From Ornithinibacillus gellani (lineage in GTDB: Bacteria; Bacillota; Bacilli; Bacillales; Amphibacillaceae): a stretch of 64,000 nt of DNA. The stretch is from assembly GCF_003730295.1 (NCBI RefSeq), contig NZ_QTSZ01000051.1, forward strand, positions 62,001 to 126,000. The letters run 5' to 3'. The notes beneath the pieces are model-generated. The model saw only the letters and a list, made by a program, of their open reading frames with translations, searched no databases and was not told the DNA's origin. Shown here in pieces: positions 37,701 to 45,384 of the stretch (position 1 is the first letter of the stretch; each line of letters starts with the position of its first letter). The position numbers and the translations under genes are program-made.

Positions 37701-38900
37701 TGCCACGTCTGTCTTAATACCTCTTACACCAGCTTGTACTTCACCATCTAAATCACGACGTAGTGGATCATCTTCCGGAAGGCTTGGATCTGGCTCAAGC
37801 GTACTCTCTGTCCAAAGTGCTGTTTTTACATTTTTCTCTGCTGCTGCAGTTGTAAAGTCTTCAAGATTGTCCAAGCCACTATACCCACAACCATAGCCAT
37901 CATTCGGCGCGAACCAGCCTAGTGGCATATCATTGTCAACATAGCGATTTAAGTAATTCAAGCCATCTTCCATGAGCGTTCTATTGTCGCCATGTCCATT
38001 ATGCTTGCCATTAAAGCAGTCTAAATGCCCAAGATAGAAAGCGAATTTTGGCAGCATGGCCGGCTTACCGGTTAATTCTGTGTACTCCCCAATAATTTCA
38101 GGAAGAGAATCTTCGACAAAGTAATACGCATCAAAGCGATCTTCATAGTGTTCAAATTTTGCCGTTTCGGAAAAATCATAGAAACCGGCTTTGAATGTAT
38201 TACGCATCACGCCATAGCCATCTGTACTCATGTAAAATGGCACGGGACTGGATGCTGCTCCCGCATCCCAGCCGCCACCGACAGAAATGTTGATAGATTC
38301 ATTTTTATGGGAATAGTAACCATTTTGCTGACCACCACCATAAAAATACTCATCCTTGTCTGTAGCTAGCGTTTGTACGGTTTTATTGCCTTCATGCTTC
38401 AGTGGAATTGCTTCTTCCCAAAGCACTTTCGATTGGTTTTTATCATATAAGCTCATTTTTGAGGTTGCTTTATCAATTTGGAGCTCGACCGCTGCTGTGG
38501 AAATCTTATGGGTCTCATCGTCTTCAGTGATTTCAACAGCGATATCGCCATATTCTTCTTTGTATTCGTTTTCATTTTTATCAATAATGGTTGTGTCATG
38601 GTCTTCACTATTTGGTTTCGGTGTATCAGGGAACTTCTTCTCCGGATCTAAATGAAGTCGGAATAGATTATCCTTTAGGAAAGTAACCTTGATCCCTTCA
38701 CCAGTGGACAAATCAATATAGACATCGCCATCTTCCTGGGTAATCTTATCTACTGTACCAATGACGCCCTCTTCTTGATCTGCGTTCACACTGTCCCCAC
38801 TAAGTGCTACGATGGGAATCACCATGAGCAGTAAACCAAAGGCAAAAATCATTACTAATTTTTTTGAGGAATTAAGTTTACTCATACGATTTCGTAACAT
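34770..38900 (-). CDS. Secreted modular GH31 glycoside hydrolase (CBM32, dockerin- and cohesin-like modules)
   Basis: A 1376-residue exported enzyme. Signal peptide to about residue 41; GH31 N-terminal beta-sandwich (60-285); catalytic barrel (285-600) with the likely nucleophile Asp398 in GIKTDVAW and acid/base Asp452 in GTQRYAGLWSGD; a C-terminal sandwich/DUF5110-like region (600-760); a fibronectin type III module (840-932); an F5/8 type C/CBM32 module (935-1070); a dockerin-like EF-hand segment (GDINYNGVIDAYDL, about 1120); a cohesin-like module (1155-1280); and a helical tail. No LPXTG sorting signal. The layout recalls mucin-active enzymes of clostridia and enterococci; GH31 members of that kind include alpha-N-acetylgalactosaminidases, which would suit the GalNAc-type PTS nearby, but the substrate is inference. 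The ATG at 38900 has GGAGG five bases before it. Confidence 0.88.
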   Translation of the reverse strand: MLRNRMSKLNSSKKLVMIFAFGLLLMVIPIVALSGDSVNADQEEGVIGTVDKITQEDGDVYIDLSTGEGIKVTFLKDNLFRLHLDPEKKFPDTPKPNSEDHDTTIIDKNENEYKEEYGDIAVEITEDDETHKISTAAVELQIDKATSKMSLYDKNQSKVLWEEAIPLKHEGNKTVQTLATDKDEYFYGGGQQNGYYSHKNESINISVGGGWDAGAASSPVPFYMSTDGYGVMRNTFKAGFYDFSETAKFEHYEDRFDAYYFVEDSLPEIIGEYTELTGKPAMLPKFAFYLGHLDCFNGKHNGHGDNRTLMEDGLNYLNRYVDNDMPLGWFAPNDGYGCGYSGLDNLEDFTTAAAEKNVKTALWTESTLEPDPSLPEDDPLRRDLDGEVQAGVRGIKTDVAWVGPGYSMALDAQRMAAEGIQKVENSGGDRPFVVSLNGWAGTQRYAGLWSGDQYGGNWEYIRMHIPTYIGAGLSGNPNIGSDMDGIFGGDKVIQTRDFQWKAFTPLQLDMDGWASGGDDYTHEKNPWNYGEPYASINRMYLKLKAEMLPYNYTLAEESTTDSMPMVRGMMLEYPEDAYTYGTETQYQYMWGPNLLVAPVYKESDHEAGVRNEIYLPDEDQVWIDYFSGEQYKGGAVVHNFEAPLWKTPVFVKAGAIIPMAPENNSPGELDGSENRIFDVYPSGESAFTLYEDDGETVAYKEDKNMRTNITSVEADGTATITVDQAEGNGYDGMVKERGTEFIVNTLEKPENVTVTIGGEEVELTAVTSEEEFAASDNVYFYNEAPNLNKYSTEGSEFEETEIITTPKLYVKVGKTDITENQVTLTVDGFSNTPADEVIDEEVPATPANLQADEAAITADQIKVQWDEVEGDNVQYELMIDGMIHRNVFTKQDETPFYLHTNLKYDTEYSYKVRAVNTKGASEWSDELTVKTDLDPYRNVPENMTAKATSYQPGEEPEKAIDGDENTQWHSDWNDPTLPMDFEIDMKLAYDLDKFEYVPRTGAANGTILKYDLDVSLDGKTYKNIVKDGTFARNDETKTIDFDETVYARYIKITITDSVGKFGSAREFRPYKKDKTEGWVVGKNISDGAGGAIGEDDLNFFASYMGVDESDSAWDQVKKGDINYNGVIDAYDLMYVAGQLGDEPLEATGEDIQGSLDVRPDKLELKKGEQVTVDILGNDLHDINAFGLELTVDTSKFKLVSDGIRATDATEHMLNYSKRNGQRIMAAFSNKGKQTTLEGNQVVATITLEAREDVTFDGEITRSVLLNTSFDTNEEIGNVLDPDDGDSEDISASVIKSKVEELAEAGAIDQTAARALTMHLTAVEHYESKEDAKKVIKHMNGFKQLMNHFQEEESITADAFDTLDSQANDLIAKWEAQ

Positions 38901-38983
38901 ATAAACCTCCACATGAATTTTGTCATTATGTTCTGCTTTGTGCTTATTCTAGGCCGGTAAATTTTGGTTGGTGTTTGCATTGT

Positions 38984-39641
38984 CTTCGGTGGTTCGAATG
39001 GCTTCGGTGTTCGGGTGTTGCTGGTGGTTCTGGTTATGCTGGTTATGCTGGGTGTTTGCGTGCCCGTTCACGTGTTCCGCGTGTATTGGGTGGTTCTGGC
39101 TGTTTGTGCGTTCCGCGGGTAACGAGTGATTTGGGTGTTGCTGCCCGTTCGCGTGTTCCCAGTGTAACGGTGGTTCGGGCGGTTCTCCCCGTTTACGTGT
39201 TTCCGGTGTGCCGGGTGGTCTGGGCGGTTCTGCCCGTTTACGTGTTCCCGGGGTGCCGGGTGGTTCGGGCGGTTCTGCCCGTTTACGTGTTTCCGGTGTG
39301 CCGGGTGGTTCGGACGGTTCTGCCCGTTCAAGTGTTCCCGGGTGCCGGGTGGTTCGGGCGGTTCGGCCCGTTTACGTGTTCCCGGGGTGCCGGGTGGTTC
39401 GAGCAAGTTCTGCCCGTTCACGTGTTCCCGGGGTGCCGGGTGGTTCGGGCGGTTCTCCCCGTTTACGTGTTTCCGGGGTGCCGGGTGGTTCGGGCGGTTC
39501 AGCCCGTTTACGTGTTCCCGGGGTGCCGGGTGGTTCGGGCGGTTCTGCCCGTTTACGTGTTCCCGGGGTGCCGGGTAGTCTGGGCGGTTCTGCCCGTTTA
39601 CGTGTTCCCGGGGTGCCGGGTAGTCTGGGCGGTTCAGGTGA
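38984..39641 (+). repeat. GC-rich 45-bp tandem minisatellite upstream of the GH31 gene
   Basis: About ten well-kept 45-bp units run from near 39190 to 39641, preceded by degenerate ones. A unit can be written as GTTCCCGGGGTGCCGGGTGG followed by TTCGGGCGGTTCTGCCCG and TTTACGT. Small deletions shift some units, so no reading frame stays in phase throughout. Base composition is far richer in G+C than its surroundings. It begins about 80 bp from the GH31 start codon and therefore lies in the promoter or leader region of that gene. Open frames over it (15-residue periods on both strands) are explained by the unit being a multiple of three. Confidence 0.9.
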
Positions 39642-39867
39642 TGTTCCATCACTTCCTTTCTAAGCGCACTTCAAAGACAAATTTTTAACTGGGTTGGCAA
39701 CCAGATTTAGCGCTTTGTTTGAAATGAAGGCCGGTTTAAGCTTGTGGTTCATAAGCTGGCGCTGTGCCGGATTATGAGTTTGATGGTGATTGAGCTGCTT
39801 AAAACCGGTTTGGTGAAATTTGTCATTAAAGTAGCATATGTATTCCATCTACCGTCCTATCATCTCT

Positions 39868-39896
39868 AGTTTATGATTATGGGGTTGATGGGTCAA
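39868..39896 (-). promoter_or_regulatory. Candidate GH31 promoter on the far side of the minisatellite
   Basis: On the minus strand TTGACC (39896-39891), a 17-bp spacer and TAAACT (39873-39868) resemble a sigma-A promoter. The palindrome GGGTTG-atgggt-CAACCC (39882-39899) overlaps the -35. Transcription from here would give a leader of nearly 1 kb containing the 45-bp repeats. Confidence 0.4.
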
Positions 39897-40020
39897 CCCG
39901 ACCAATGCCTTATTTATCGTCCATATAAAGTACCTTGTCCGAAGATGGAACTACTACATATGGACTACTGGTGTGACAGTTTTTACAAGTTGGGGGATGG
40001 TATTTGGAAGGGATGAGGAT

Positions 40021-41312
40021 GAAATCGGCGGGGGCCGATTTCTATGTCTTTGATGGGTGGGATGGGGTGCGATTGTTGGTGATACTACCAGGTTAGGGGA
40101 AGAGATTTTAATGGATGGAGTGGGGTTGGGTTGGGGTTGGAATCGGCGGGGCCGATTCCTTCTTTTGGATGTTTTTTGGCTGGGGGACTGCGCGAGTTTT
40201 GGCGTTCGGTGCGCGACTTGGCAGGATATTTAGGGTTGGGGTTAGATAGATAAGGGGGAAATCGGCTTGAGCCGATTTCTTCCCTCTTGATGCATGCGAC
40301 TTCAGGGTAAAGGTATGCGACTTTGGCATCAACCTATGCGAGTTTAGTGTTGAGGCATGCGACTTTGGACTAAAGGTATGCGAGTTGGAGGCCAAGTCAT
40401 GCGACTTTTACCCAAACCCATGCGAGTTTCTGGCCAAATTAGGCGAAGAGTTTTTTTGTTGAAATGGGGGTGGAATCGGTGGTCCGATTCCTTCTTTTGA
40501 ATATTTTTTGGCTGGGGGACTGCGCGAGTTGGGGTGGTTGATGCTCGACTTTGACTCATTGGCGCTCGAGTTTGGGTGGTTGGTGCGCGACTTGGCAGGA
40601 TATTTTGGGTTGGGGTTAGATCGATAAGGGTGAAATCGGCATGGGCCGATTTCTTCCCTCTTGATGCATGCGACTTCAGGGCAAAGGTATGCGACTTTGG
40701 CATCAACCTATGCGAGTTTAGTGTTGAGGCATGCGACTTTGGACTAAAGGCATGCGAGTTGGAGCCCAAGTCATGCGACTTTTACCCAAACCCATGCGAG
40801 TTTCTGGCCAAATTGGGTGAAGAGATTTTAATGGATAGAGTGCGGGTGGAATCGGCGCGCCGATTCCTTCGTTTGACATTTTCTTCGGCTGGGGCTGCGC
40901 GAGTTGGGCTCGTTGGCGCTCGACTTTGAGCGATCGGTGCGCGACTTGGCAGGAGATATGGGGTTGGATCGATAAGGGGGAAATCGGCATGGCCCGATTT
41001 CTTCCCTCTTGATGCATGCGACTTCAGGGTAAAGATATGCGACTTTGGCATCAACCTATGCGAGTTCAGTGCTGGGGCATGCGACTTTGGACTAAACGTA
41101 TGCGAGTTGGAGGCCAAGTCATGCGACTTTTACCCAAACCCATGCGAGTTTCTGGCCAAATTGGGTGAAAGTTTTTTATTAATTGAAATGGGGTTGGAAT
41201 CGGTGTGCCGATTCCTTCTTTTGGATGGTTTTTGGCTGGGGTCTGCAACTTTGCAGGAAAGCCGGGGTTTGGGGTGAAAACAATAAGGAAGAAATCGGCG
41301 TGGCCCGATTTC
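40021..41312 (+). repeat. Higher-order repeat block R1 (alternating class A and class B 21-bp arrays with hairpins)
   Basis: Three near-copies of a composite unit. Type-a hairpins (GAAATCGGC...GCCGATTTC) sit at 40021-40042, 40258-40279, 40632-40653, 40980-41001 and 41291-41312. Type-b hairpins (GGAATCGGC...GCCGATTCC) sit at 40139-40159, 40472-40491, 40848-40867 and 41196-41215. After a type-a hairpin come seven 21-bp class A units (core ATGCGA[C/G]TT: about 40291-40440, 40665-40815, 41013-41165). After a type-b hairpin come two to four class B units (core GC[G/T]CGA[C/G]TT: near 40190-40225, 40520-40600, 40896-40960; a trace near 41240). The composite period is about 374, 348 and 311 bp. The block ends 37 bp from the stop codon of the small membrane protein at 41350. 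Confidence 0.92.
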
Positions 41313-41349
41313 TCCCCTCTTTTTGCATACGTTTTTTTTGCCGTATTTA

Positions 41350-41490
41350 TCAATATGCTATTTTCATTATTACTAGACCAGCAATTAGCAGCCCTATTAC
41401 TAACGCGACTACAAATGTAATTACTATAATGTAATCCAATTTATTCAATTCATCATCTTTTTTGTTAAATTTATCTTTGTTTTCAGTCAT
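41350..41490 (-). CDS. 46-residue single-pass membrane protein downstream of tatA
   Basis: A short gene: ATG at 41490 with a GAGGGG ribosome site eight bases upstream, stop TGA at 41352-41350. The product has a charged N-terminus (MTENKDKFNKKDDELNK) and one hydrophobic helix (about residues 19-43) ending KIAY. It starts 19 bp after the tatA stop and is probably cotranscribed. Function unknown; the position suggests a Tat- or membrane-related role. Confidence 0.7.
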   Translation of the reverse strand: MTENKDKFNKKDDELNKLDYIIVITFVVALVIGLLIAGLVIMKIAY

Positions 41491-41509
41491 TTGATTACCC
41501 CTCTTCCGA

Positions 41510-41677
41510 TTATTTCTTTTCTCCGTCGTCGTTCATCATATCTTTTGTAGCATTTTTAAATTCCTTTAAGGCCATGCCTGCCGATTTTCCTATTTCGGGT
41601 AACTTTGAAGGACCGAATACAATTAAGGCAGTTACGAAAATTAAAATGAAACCGGGTAAACCAATATTACCCAACAT
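41510..41677 (-). CDS. tatA: Sec-independent translocase protein TatA
   Basis: A 55-residue protein with the full TatA pattern: a short N-terminal membrane helix ([20 protein letters not shown]), the hinge [12 protein letters not shown] and an amphipathic helix ([11 protein letters not shown]), with a charged tail. TatA multimers form the pore for folded-protein export. The ATG at 41677 has AAGGAG nine bases upstream. No tatC lies in the window, so the partner must be elsewhere. It sits in an island of unique sequence between two repeat blocks. Confidence 0.9.
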   Translation of the reverse strand: MLGNIGLPGFILIFVTALIVFGPSKLPEIGKSAGMALKEFKNATKDMMNDDGEKK

Positions 41678-41964
41678 AAATCAACACTCCTTGGGTTATT
41701 TTTTACTTTCATTTATTTATAAGGTCGTCCATTACAATAAAGTTAAACTTCAAGCCAGATAATCTATGATAAATTTAGTTGCTTTAATAATTGAACCTAC
41801 AATATTTACACAGAATCGACTATTAGGCATGTTTAAAAAAGGGTATCCAAACCCCCATGCTCTAAAAAAATACATCAGAAAAAAACTTCTTATTTTTGCC
41901 AAACAAGAAAATAACATTCAAAATAAATTGTTTTAAAAAAATAAAAATTGGGATATTTGTTATA

Positions 41965-42300
41965 TTAGGAGAGGTAATTCGATTGGTGTTGCACAGCGCA
42001 AATAAAACCAGCTATTTCTCTAGGATGAAACAGATGATTCATAAATATATTTGGATTAAGTTTTTCTTTTAAAACCTGTAAATCATCAGTAGAAGGGAAT
42101 AGAAATTCAGTCTGCCACTTTGAAATTATCGTCTGGACTGATTCAGTAATTACATCAGAACTGGCGATTTTATAAACAGAAGAGATAGCTGGTTCATCTG
42201 TATGTTTAAATGAGTGATGTGTCATTTCTTCCGAAGGGCCTATGAATAGTGAGAAAGAAATTAACATTAATAACATACTGGCTAGTAAACACTTTTTCAT
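41965..42300 (-). CDS. Small secreted protein of unknown function
   Basis: A 111-residue protein starting MKKCLLASMLLMLISFSLF, a signal peptide with a possible cleavage near residue 22-28; the mature part is soluble and moderately charged (ESVQTIISKWQTEFLFPSTDD). The ATG at 42300 has an AAAGGAGG site upstream, and a TATAAT lies about 45 bp before it. I recognise no family. It lies upstream of tatA on the same strand with a gap of nearly 290 bp; its short signal lacks a twin-arginine motif, so it is a Sec, not a Tat, substrate. Confidence 0.6.
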   Translation of the reverse strand: MKKCLLASMLLMLISFSLFIGPSEEMTHHSFKHTDEPAISSVYKIASSDVITESVQTIISKWQTEFLFPSTDDLQVLKEKLNPNIFMNHLFHPREIAGFICAVQHQSNYLS

Positions 42301-42439
42301 TGCTAACAGACCTCCTTTCTTTATTCCATATTATTATACATTAGGATTTCGTACAATCTATTTTTAAAGCATCTTTTAGAATTTACTTATACAAGTTTCA
42401 TTTAAATACTACGCTGTGTTTGTATTTTATATTTTCTTT

Positions 42440-43084
42440 GGCTGGGGCTGCGCGAGTTGGGCTGAATGATGCGCGACTTTGCAGGATATCTAGGGTTGGG
42501 GTTGGATTTATATGGGTGAAATCGGCATGGGCCGATTTCTTGCCCCTTGATGCATGCGACTTCGGGGCAAAGGTATGCGAGTTTGGCATCAACCTATGCG
42601 AGTTTAGTGTTGGGGCATGCGACTTTGGACTAAAGGTATGCGAGTTGGAGGCTAAGTCATGCGACTTCTACCCCAACCCATGCGAGTTTCTGTCAAATTT
42701 GGTGAAGAGATTTTATTAGATGAAATATGGGAGGAATCGGCGCGCGCCGATTCCTTCTTTTGGATGTTATTTGACTGGGGGTCGCGCGAGTTAGGCTGAT
42801 TGGCGCTCGAGTTTGAGTGGTTGATGCTCGACTTTGCCTTGTTGGTGCGCGAGTTAGGTTGATTGGCGCTCGACTTTGGGCGATCGGTGCTCGACTTTTC
42901 CTTGTTGGTGCTCGACTCTTGGGGATCGGTGCGCGACTTTACCTCGTTCACGCGCGAGTTTGGGTGTTCCATGCGCGACTTCGTAGGCGTTCCAGGGTTT
43001 GGGTTGTAAATCATGATGTTGAAATCGGTCCACGCCGATTTCTCCCCTTCCAATAAATGCCCTTGGAATCGGCTAGCCGATTCC
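42440..43084 (+). repeat. Repeat block R2 (one class A array and one long class B array)
   Basis: A class B stub (GCGCGAGTT, GCGCGACTT) is followed by a type-a hairpin at 42518-42539 and seven class A units to about 42700, with the same first and last units as the R1 arrays. Then comes a type-b hairpin at 42733-42754, ten class B units at exact 21-bp spacing (about 42785-42990), a type-a hairpin at 43021-43042, and a perfect 20-bp palindrome GGAATCGGCTAGCCGATTCC at 43065-43084. It lies between the 111-residue protein gene and a GntR gene, both on the minus strand. Confidence 0.92.
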
Positions 43085-43098
43085 ATCATCATATAAAT

Positions 43099-43133
43099 AA
43101 AGACGGAAATGCGAAGAGGCATTTTCCGTCTTT
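43099..43133. terminator. Terminator after the second GntR gene
   Basis: AAAGACGGAAA pairs with TTTTCCGTCTTT around a short loop, with T-rich tails on both strands. It lies 20 bp past the GntR stop codon and directly against the end of repeat block R2. Confidence 0.85.
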
Positions 43134-43155
43134 GTTTGTTTTCGTATGTTGTATT

Positions 43156-43872
43156 TTAGTTTAATTCTACGGTGTAGTAGAATTTGTCGCCTCTTGCTAC
43201 GCTTGTGGTGTATTCGATTAGGGTTTCGTTGTAGTAGGCGTAGCGTTTGACTAGCATGGCGGGGCGGTCTTCGCGCACCATGAGGTGTTTGGCTTCTGCT
43301 TGGCGGATGGTGGTGGCCGAGAAGCGTTCGGTTGCTTTGGTGACGACGATGCCATATTTTTCGGAGAAGATATCGTACATTGGTTTATGGACGAGTTCTT
43401 CTTCTGTTAAATCTGGGATAAACCGACATGGTAGAAATGAGGTTTCATACATGAGTGGTTCGCCATCTGCTAAACGTAGGCGTGTGACTTGATAGACGTT
43501 TTCCAGTGGCGCGAGCTCCATTTTTTCGGCTAATCGTTCGTCGATTGTTATTTTGTTAAAGGATAGTACTTTGGTAGTTGGTTCTTTGCCGATTTTGCTC
43601 ATTTCTTCCGTGAAGCTGTATAGTTTAACTAGTTTTTGATTATATGATTTCGGTGCGACGAATGTACCTTTGCCGCGAAGTTTATAAATATATCCTTCTC
43701 TTTCTAGCTCTTGAAATGCTTGTCTGATGGTAATTCTGCTCAGATCATATATATCACATAGTTCACGTTCAGAGGGAAGCTTATGATGCTCTTCGTAAGT
43801 TCCTTCATTGATTTTCTGGATGAGTTCCCTCATTAACTGCAAATACAAAGGAATCTTACTCGTTTTGTCCAT
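43156..43872 (-). CDS. GntR-family regulator, HutC/UTRA type (PTS-linked)
   Basis: A 238-residue repressor: winged helix (PLYLQLMRELIQKI; RELCDIYDLSRITIRQAFQELEREG; GKGTFVAP) and a UTRA ligand domain (VYQVTRLRLADGEPLMYETSFLP; RPAMLVKRYAYYNE). It resembles NagR/AgaR-like regulators that sense amino-sugar phosphates. It lies downstream of the mannose-family PTS genes but behind a terminator, with its own promoter and a palindrome just upstream that may be an autoregulatory site. Confidence 0.87.
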   Translation of the reverse strand: MDKTSKIPLYLQLMRELIQKINEGTYEEHHKLPSERELCDIYDLSRITIRQAFQELEREGYIYKLRGKGTFVAPKSYNQKLVKLYSFTEEMSKIGKEPTTKVLSFNKITIDERLAEKMELAPLENVYQVTRLRLADGEPLMYETSFLPCRFIPDLTEEELVHKPMYDIFSEKYGIVVTKATERFSATTIRQAEAKHLMVREDRPAMLVKRYAYYNETLIEYTTSVARGDKFYYTVELN

Positions 43873-43910
43873 GTGAATCCTTCACCTCTCCTCGATGCAT
43901 AGTAGGTCTC

Positions 43911-43939
43911 ATTATATATTTAAGCGAAAAAAATAACAA
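43911..43939 (-). promoter_or_regulatory. Promoter of the PTS-linked GntR gene
   Basis: On the minus strand TTGTTA (43939-43934), exactly 17 bp, then a perfect TATAAT (43916-43911), about 40 bp before the start codon. Confidence 0.65.
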
Positions 43940-43944
43940 TTTTA

Positions 43945-43968
43945 AATCTAGTATATTCGAACTAGATT
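43945..43968. promoter_or_regulatory. Palindrome upstream of the GntR promoter (possible operator)
   Basis: Perfect 8-bp arms AATCTAGT and ACTAGATT with an 8-bp centre, five bases from the -35 box. Its size and symmetry fit a GntR/HutC dimer site; autoregulation is inferred. Confidence 0.5.
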
Positions 43969-44000
43969 GCCATTTTCTTCTTGGGCCCTTAAAATCATGA

Positions 44001-44045
44001 AAAAAAGAAGATGTAAATCATGTACGAAACGTTGATTTTACATCT
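44001..44045 (-). terminator. Terminator at the end of the PTS operon
   Basis: On the minus strand AGATGTAAAATCA pairs with TGATTTACATCT (one bulge) and is followed by TCTTTTTTTC. It lies just after the EIIA stop. Confidence 0.8.
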
Positions 44046-44060
44046 ACTTAAAAACCTATT

Positions 44061-44480
44061 TTAAATTCCGTCGTCATCGCTTTCTTGTTCTTTTGCCTTT
44101 TTCAATTCGAATGCTTTGATGTTATTTTTTCCTTCTGTTAAAGCAAGCTCTACAAAAGCATCCAGTTCCAGTTCACGTTGAAAGGCAACGGATAGAAGCA
44201 TCGGGGAATTCGTTCCGCCGATCACGCGTACATTGTCTTTTTGGGCTGCTAATCTGCTGCTCACATTAAAAGGTGTGCCGCCAGCCAGGTCTGTGAAGCA
44301 AACAACGCCTTGTCCACTGTCGACTGCTTCAATCGCCTTCTCGATATCTGCACTCAATTTGTCTTGATCATCTTCAAATGGGATGACTTTAATTTGATCA
44401 ATTTCACCTGTAATTAATTGAATGGATTCTAACATACCTGTTGGAAATGCGCCGTGTCCTGTCAAAACTAATCCAATCAT
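44061..44480 (-). CDS. PTS EIIA component, mannose family
   Basis: A 139-residue mannose-type EIIA: the phosphorylated His9 in LVLTGHGAFPTGM, the conserved FTDLAGGTPFN, and GGTNSPMLL. It takes phosphate from HPr and hands it to EIIB. It ends in an acidic tail (EQESDDDGI). It is the last gene of the EIIB-EIIC-EIID-EIIA operon; separate IIA and IIB polypeptides, as here, are common in the GalNAc/sorbose-type branch. Confidence 0.92.
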   Translation of the reverse strand: MIGLVLTGHGAFPTGMLESIQLITGEIDQIKVIPFEDDQDKLSADIEKAIEAVDSGQGVVCFTDLAGGTPFNVSSRLAAQKDNVRVIGGTNSPMLLSVAFQRELELDAFVELALTEGKNNIKAFELKKAKEQESDDDGI

Positions 44481-44510
44481 TTTAACGACCCTTTCTGTCT
44501 ATCATTTGCT

Positions 44511-44547
44511 GGAATATACTCACCCCTCTATGGGATGAGCATATTCC
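44511..44547 (-). other. Intercistronic hairpin between EIID and EIIA genes
   Basis: A 37-nt stem: GGAATAT, CTCA and CCC pair with GGG, TGAG and ATATTCC around a small loop, with single mismatches. There is no T-tract, so it is more likely an mRNA stability or processing element than a terminator. Confidence 0.55.
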
Positions 44548-44565
44548 AGCGCCGTGTTGTTTTTT

Positions 44566-45384
44566 TTACATAATTCCTAGGAAGGATCCTAGTAAACCAA
44601 CGACAACTGTTAGTCCGATTAGCACTAAAGGAGAGCGTCCTTTTTTCAATAGCCAGTAGACTAATAGTGTATATGCAATTGGTAGTAGGCCTGGCATGAT
44701 CGCATCTAGAACTTCAGATTGGATGTCCAATTCTGCATCACCAGATACCCATACGTAGTCAATGTTAAATGCAACATATGTCGCGATTAGTCCACCGACA
44801 ACTGTCAAACCAACGATAGAAGCTGCACGGGAGATTTGCTGTGTGCTTTCTTTTAGTTTTGCGATTGCACTTACCCCAGCTTCGTAACCGAACTTCATTA
44901 AGCCAAAACGGGTACCGAAGTGAATGATATTAAACATGACCACGAAAATAATCGGTCCTAATATATTTCCTTCGATAGCCAAGGAGGCCCCGATACTTGC
45001 GGTGATTGGGAGCAAGGTGAGGAAGAATAGGGCATCCCCAATTCCGCCCAATGGTCCCATCGTAGCAACCTTGATTCCGCGAATTGCTTCTCTGTCTTCC
45101 TTGTTTTGCTCCATCGCAAGGATAATCCCCATGATGAATGTGACCAGGAATGGGTGTGTGTTGAAAAACTCCATATGGTCTTTCATGGCTTTACTTAAGT
45201 CTTTTTTATTCTTATGGGCTTGTCTTAAACCTGGAAGAATCGAGTATAGCCAACCAGCTGCTTGCATTCTTTCATAGTTAAAGGAAGCCTGTAATAGTAA
45301 GGATCTGAATGTTAGCATTCTAAGCTGCTTCGGATTTAATCTTTCACTTGGAGTCGGATCTTGATATTCATAGTTAGATACCAT
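44566..45384 (-). CDS. PTS EIID component, mannose family
   Basis: A 272-residue membrane protein of the EIID-Man family: NPKQLRMLTFRSLLLQASFNYERMQAAGW near the N-terminus, HPFLVTFIMGIILAMEQ, and GPLGGIGDALFF, followed by several membrane helices. With EIIC it forms the translocation channel. Its start overlaps the EIIC end by 11 bp, and the ribosome site GAGGAGG lies inside the EIIC gene. Confidence 0.92.
   Translation of the reverse strand: MVSNYEYQDPTPSERLNPKQLRMLTFRSLLLQASFNYERMQAAGWLYSILPGLRQAHKNKKDLSKAMKDHMEFFNTHPFLVTFIMGIILAMEQNKEDREAIRGIKVATMGPLGGIGDALFFLTLLPITASIGASLAIEGNILGPIIFVVMFNIIHFGTRFGLMKFGYEAGVSAIAKLKESTQQISRAASIVGLTVVGGLIATYVAFNIDYVWVSGDAELDIQSEVLDAIMPGLLPIAYTLLVYWLLKKGRSPLVLIGLTVVVGLLGSFLGIM

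Noticed and set aside
39068-39649. Minus-strand 15-residue repeat protein over the 45-bp minisatellite
   Set aside because: A ribosome-like site precedes ATG 39649, but the repeat phase breaks in the middle and the opposite strand is equally open. Kept only as a possibility in the findings.
39660-39848. 62-residue minus-strand frame
   Set aside because: No ribosome site, biased composition, and it lies in sequence that looks like decayed repeat and leader DNA.
40280-40450. CRISPR array
   Set aside because: The repeated core is only about 11 bp, the 10-bp variable parts recur within and between arrays instead of being unique, two core classes alternate, and no cas genes are present.
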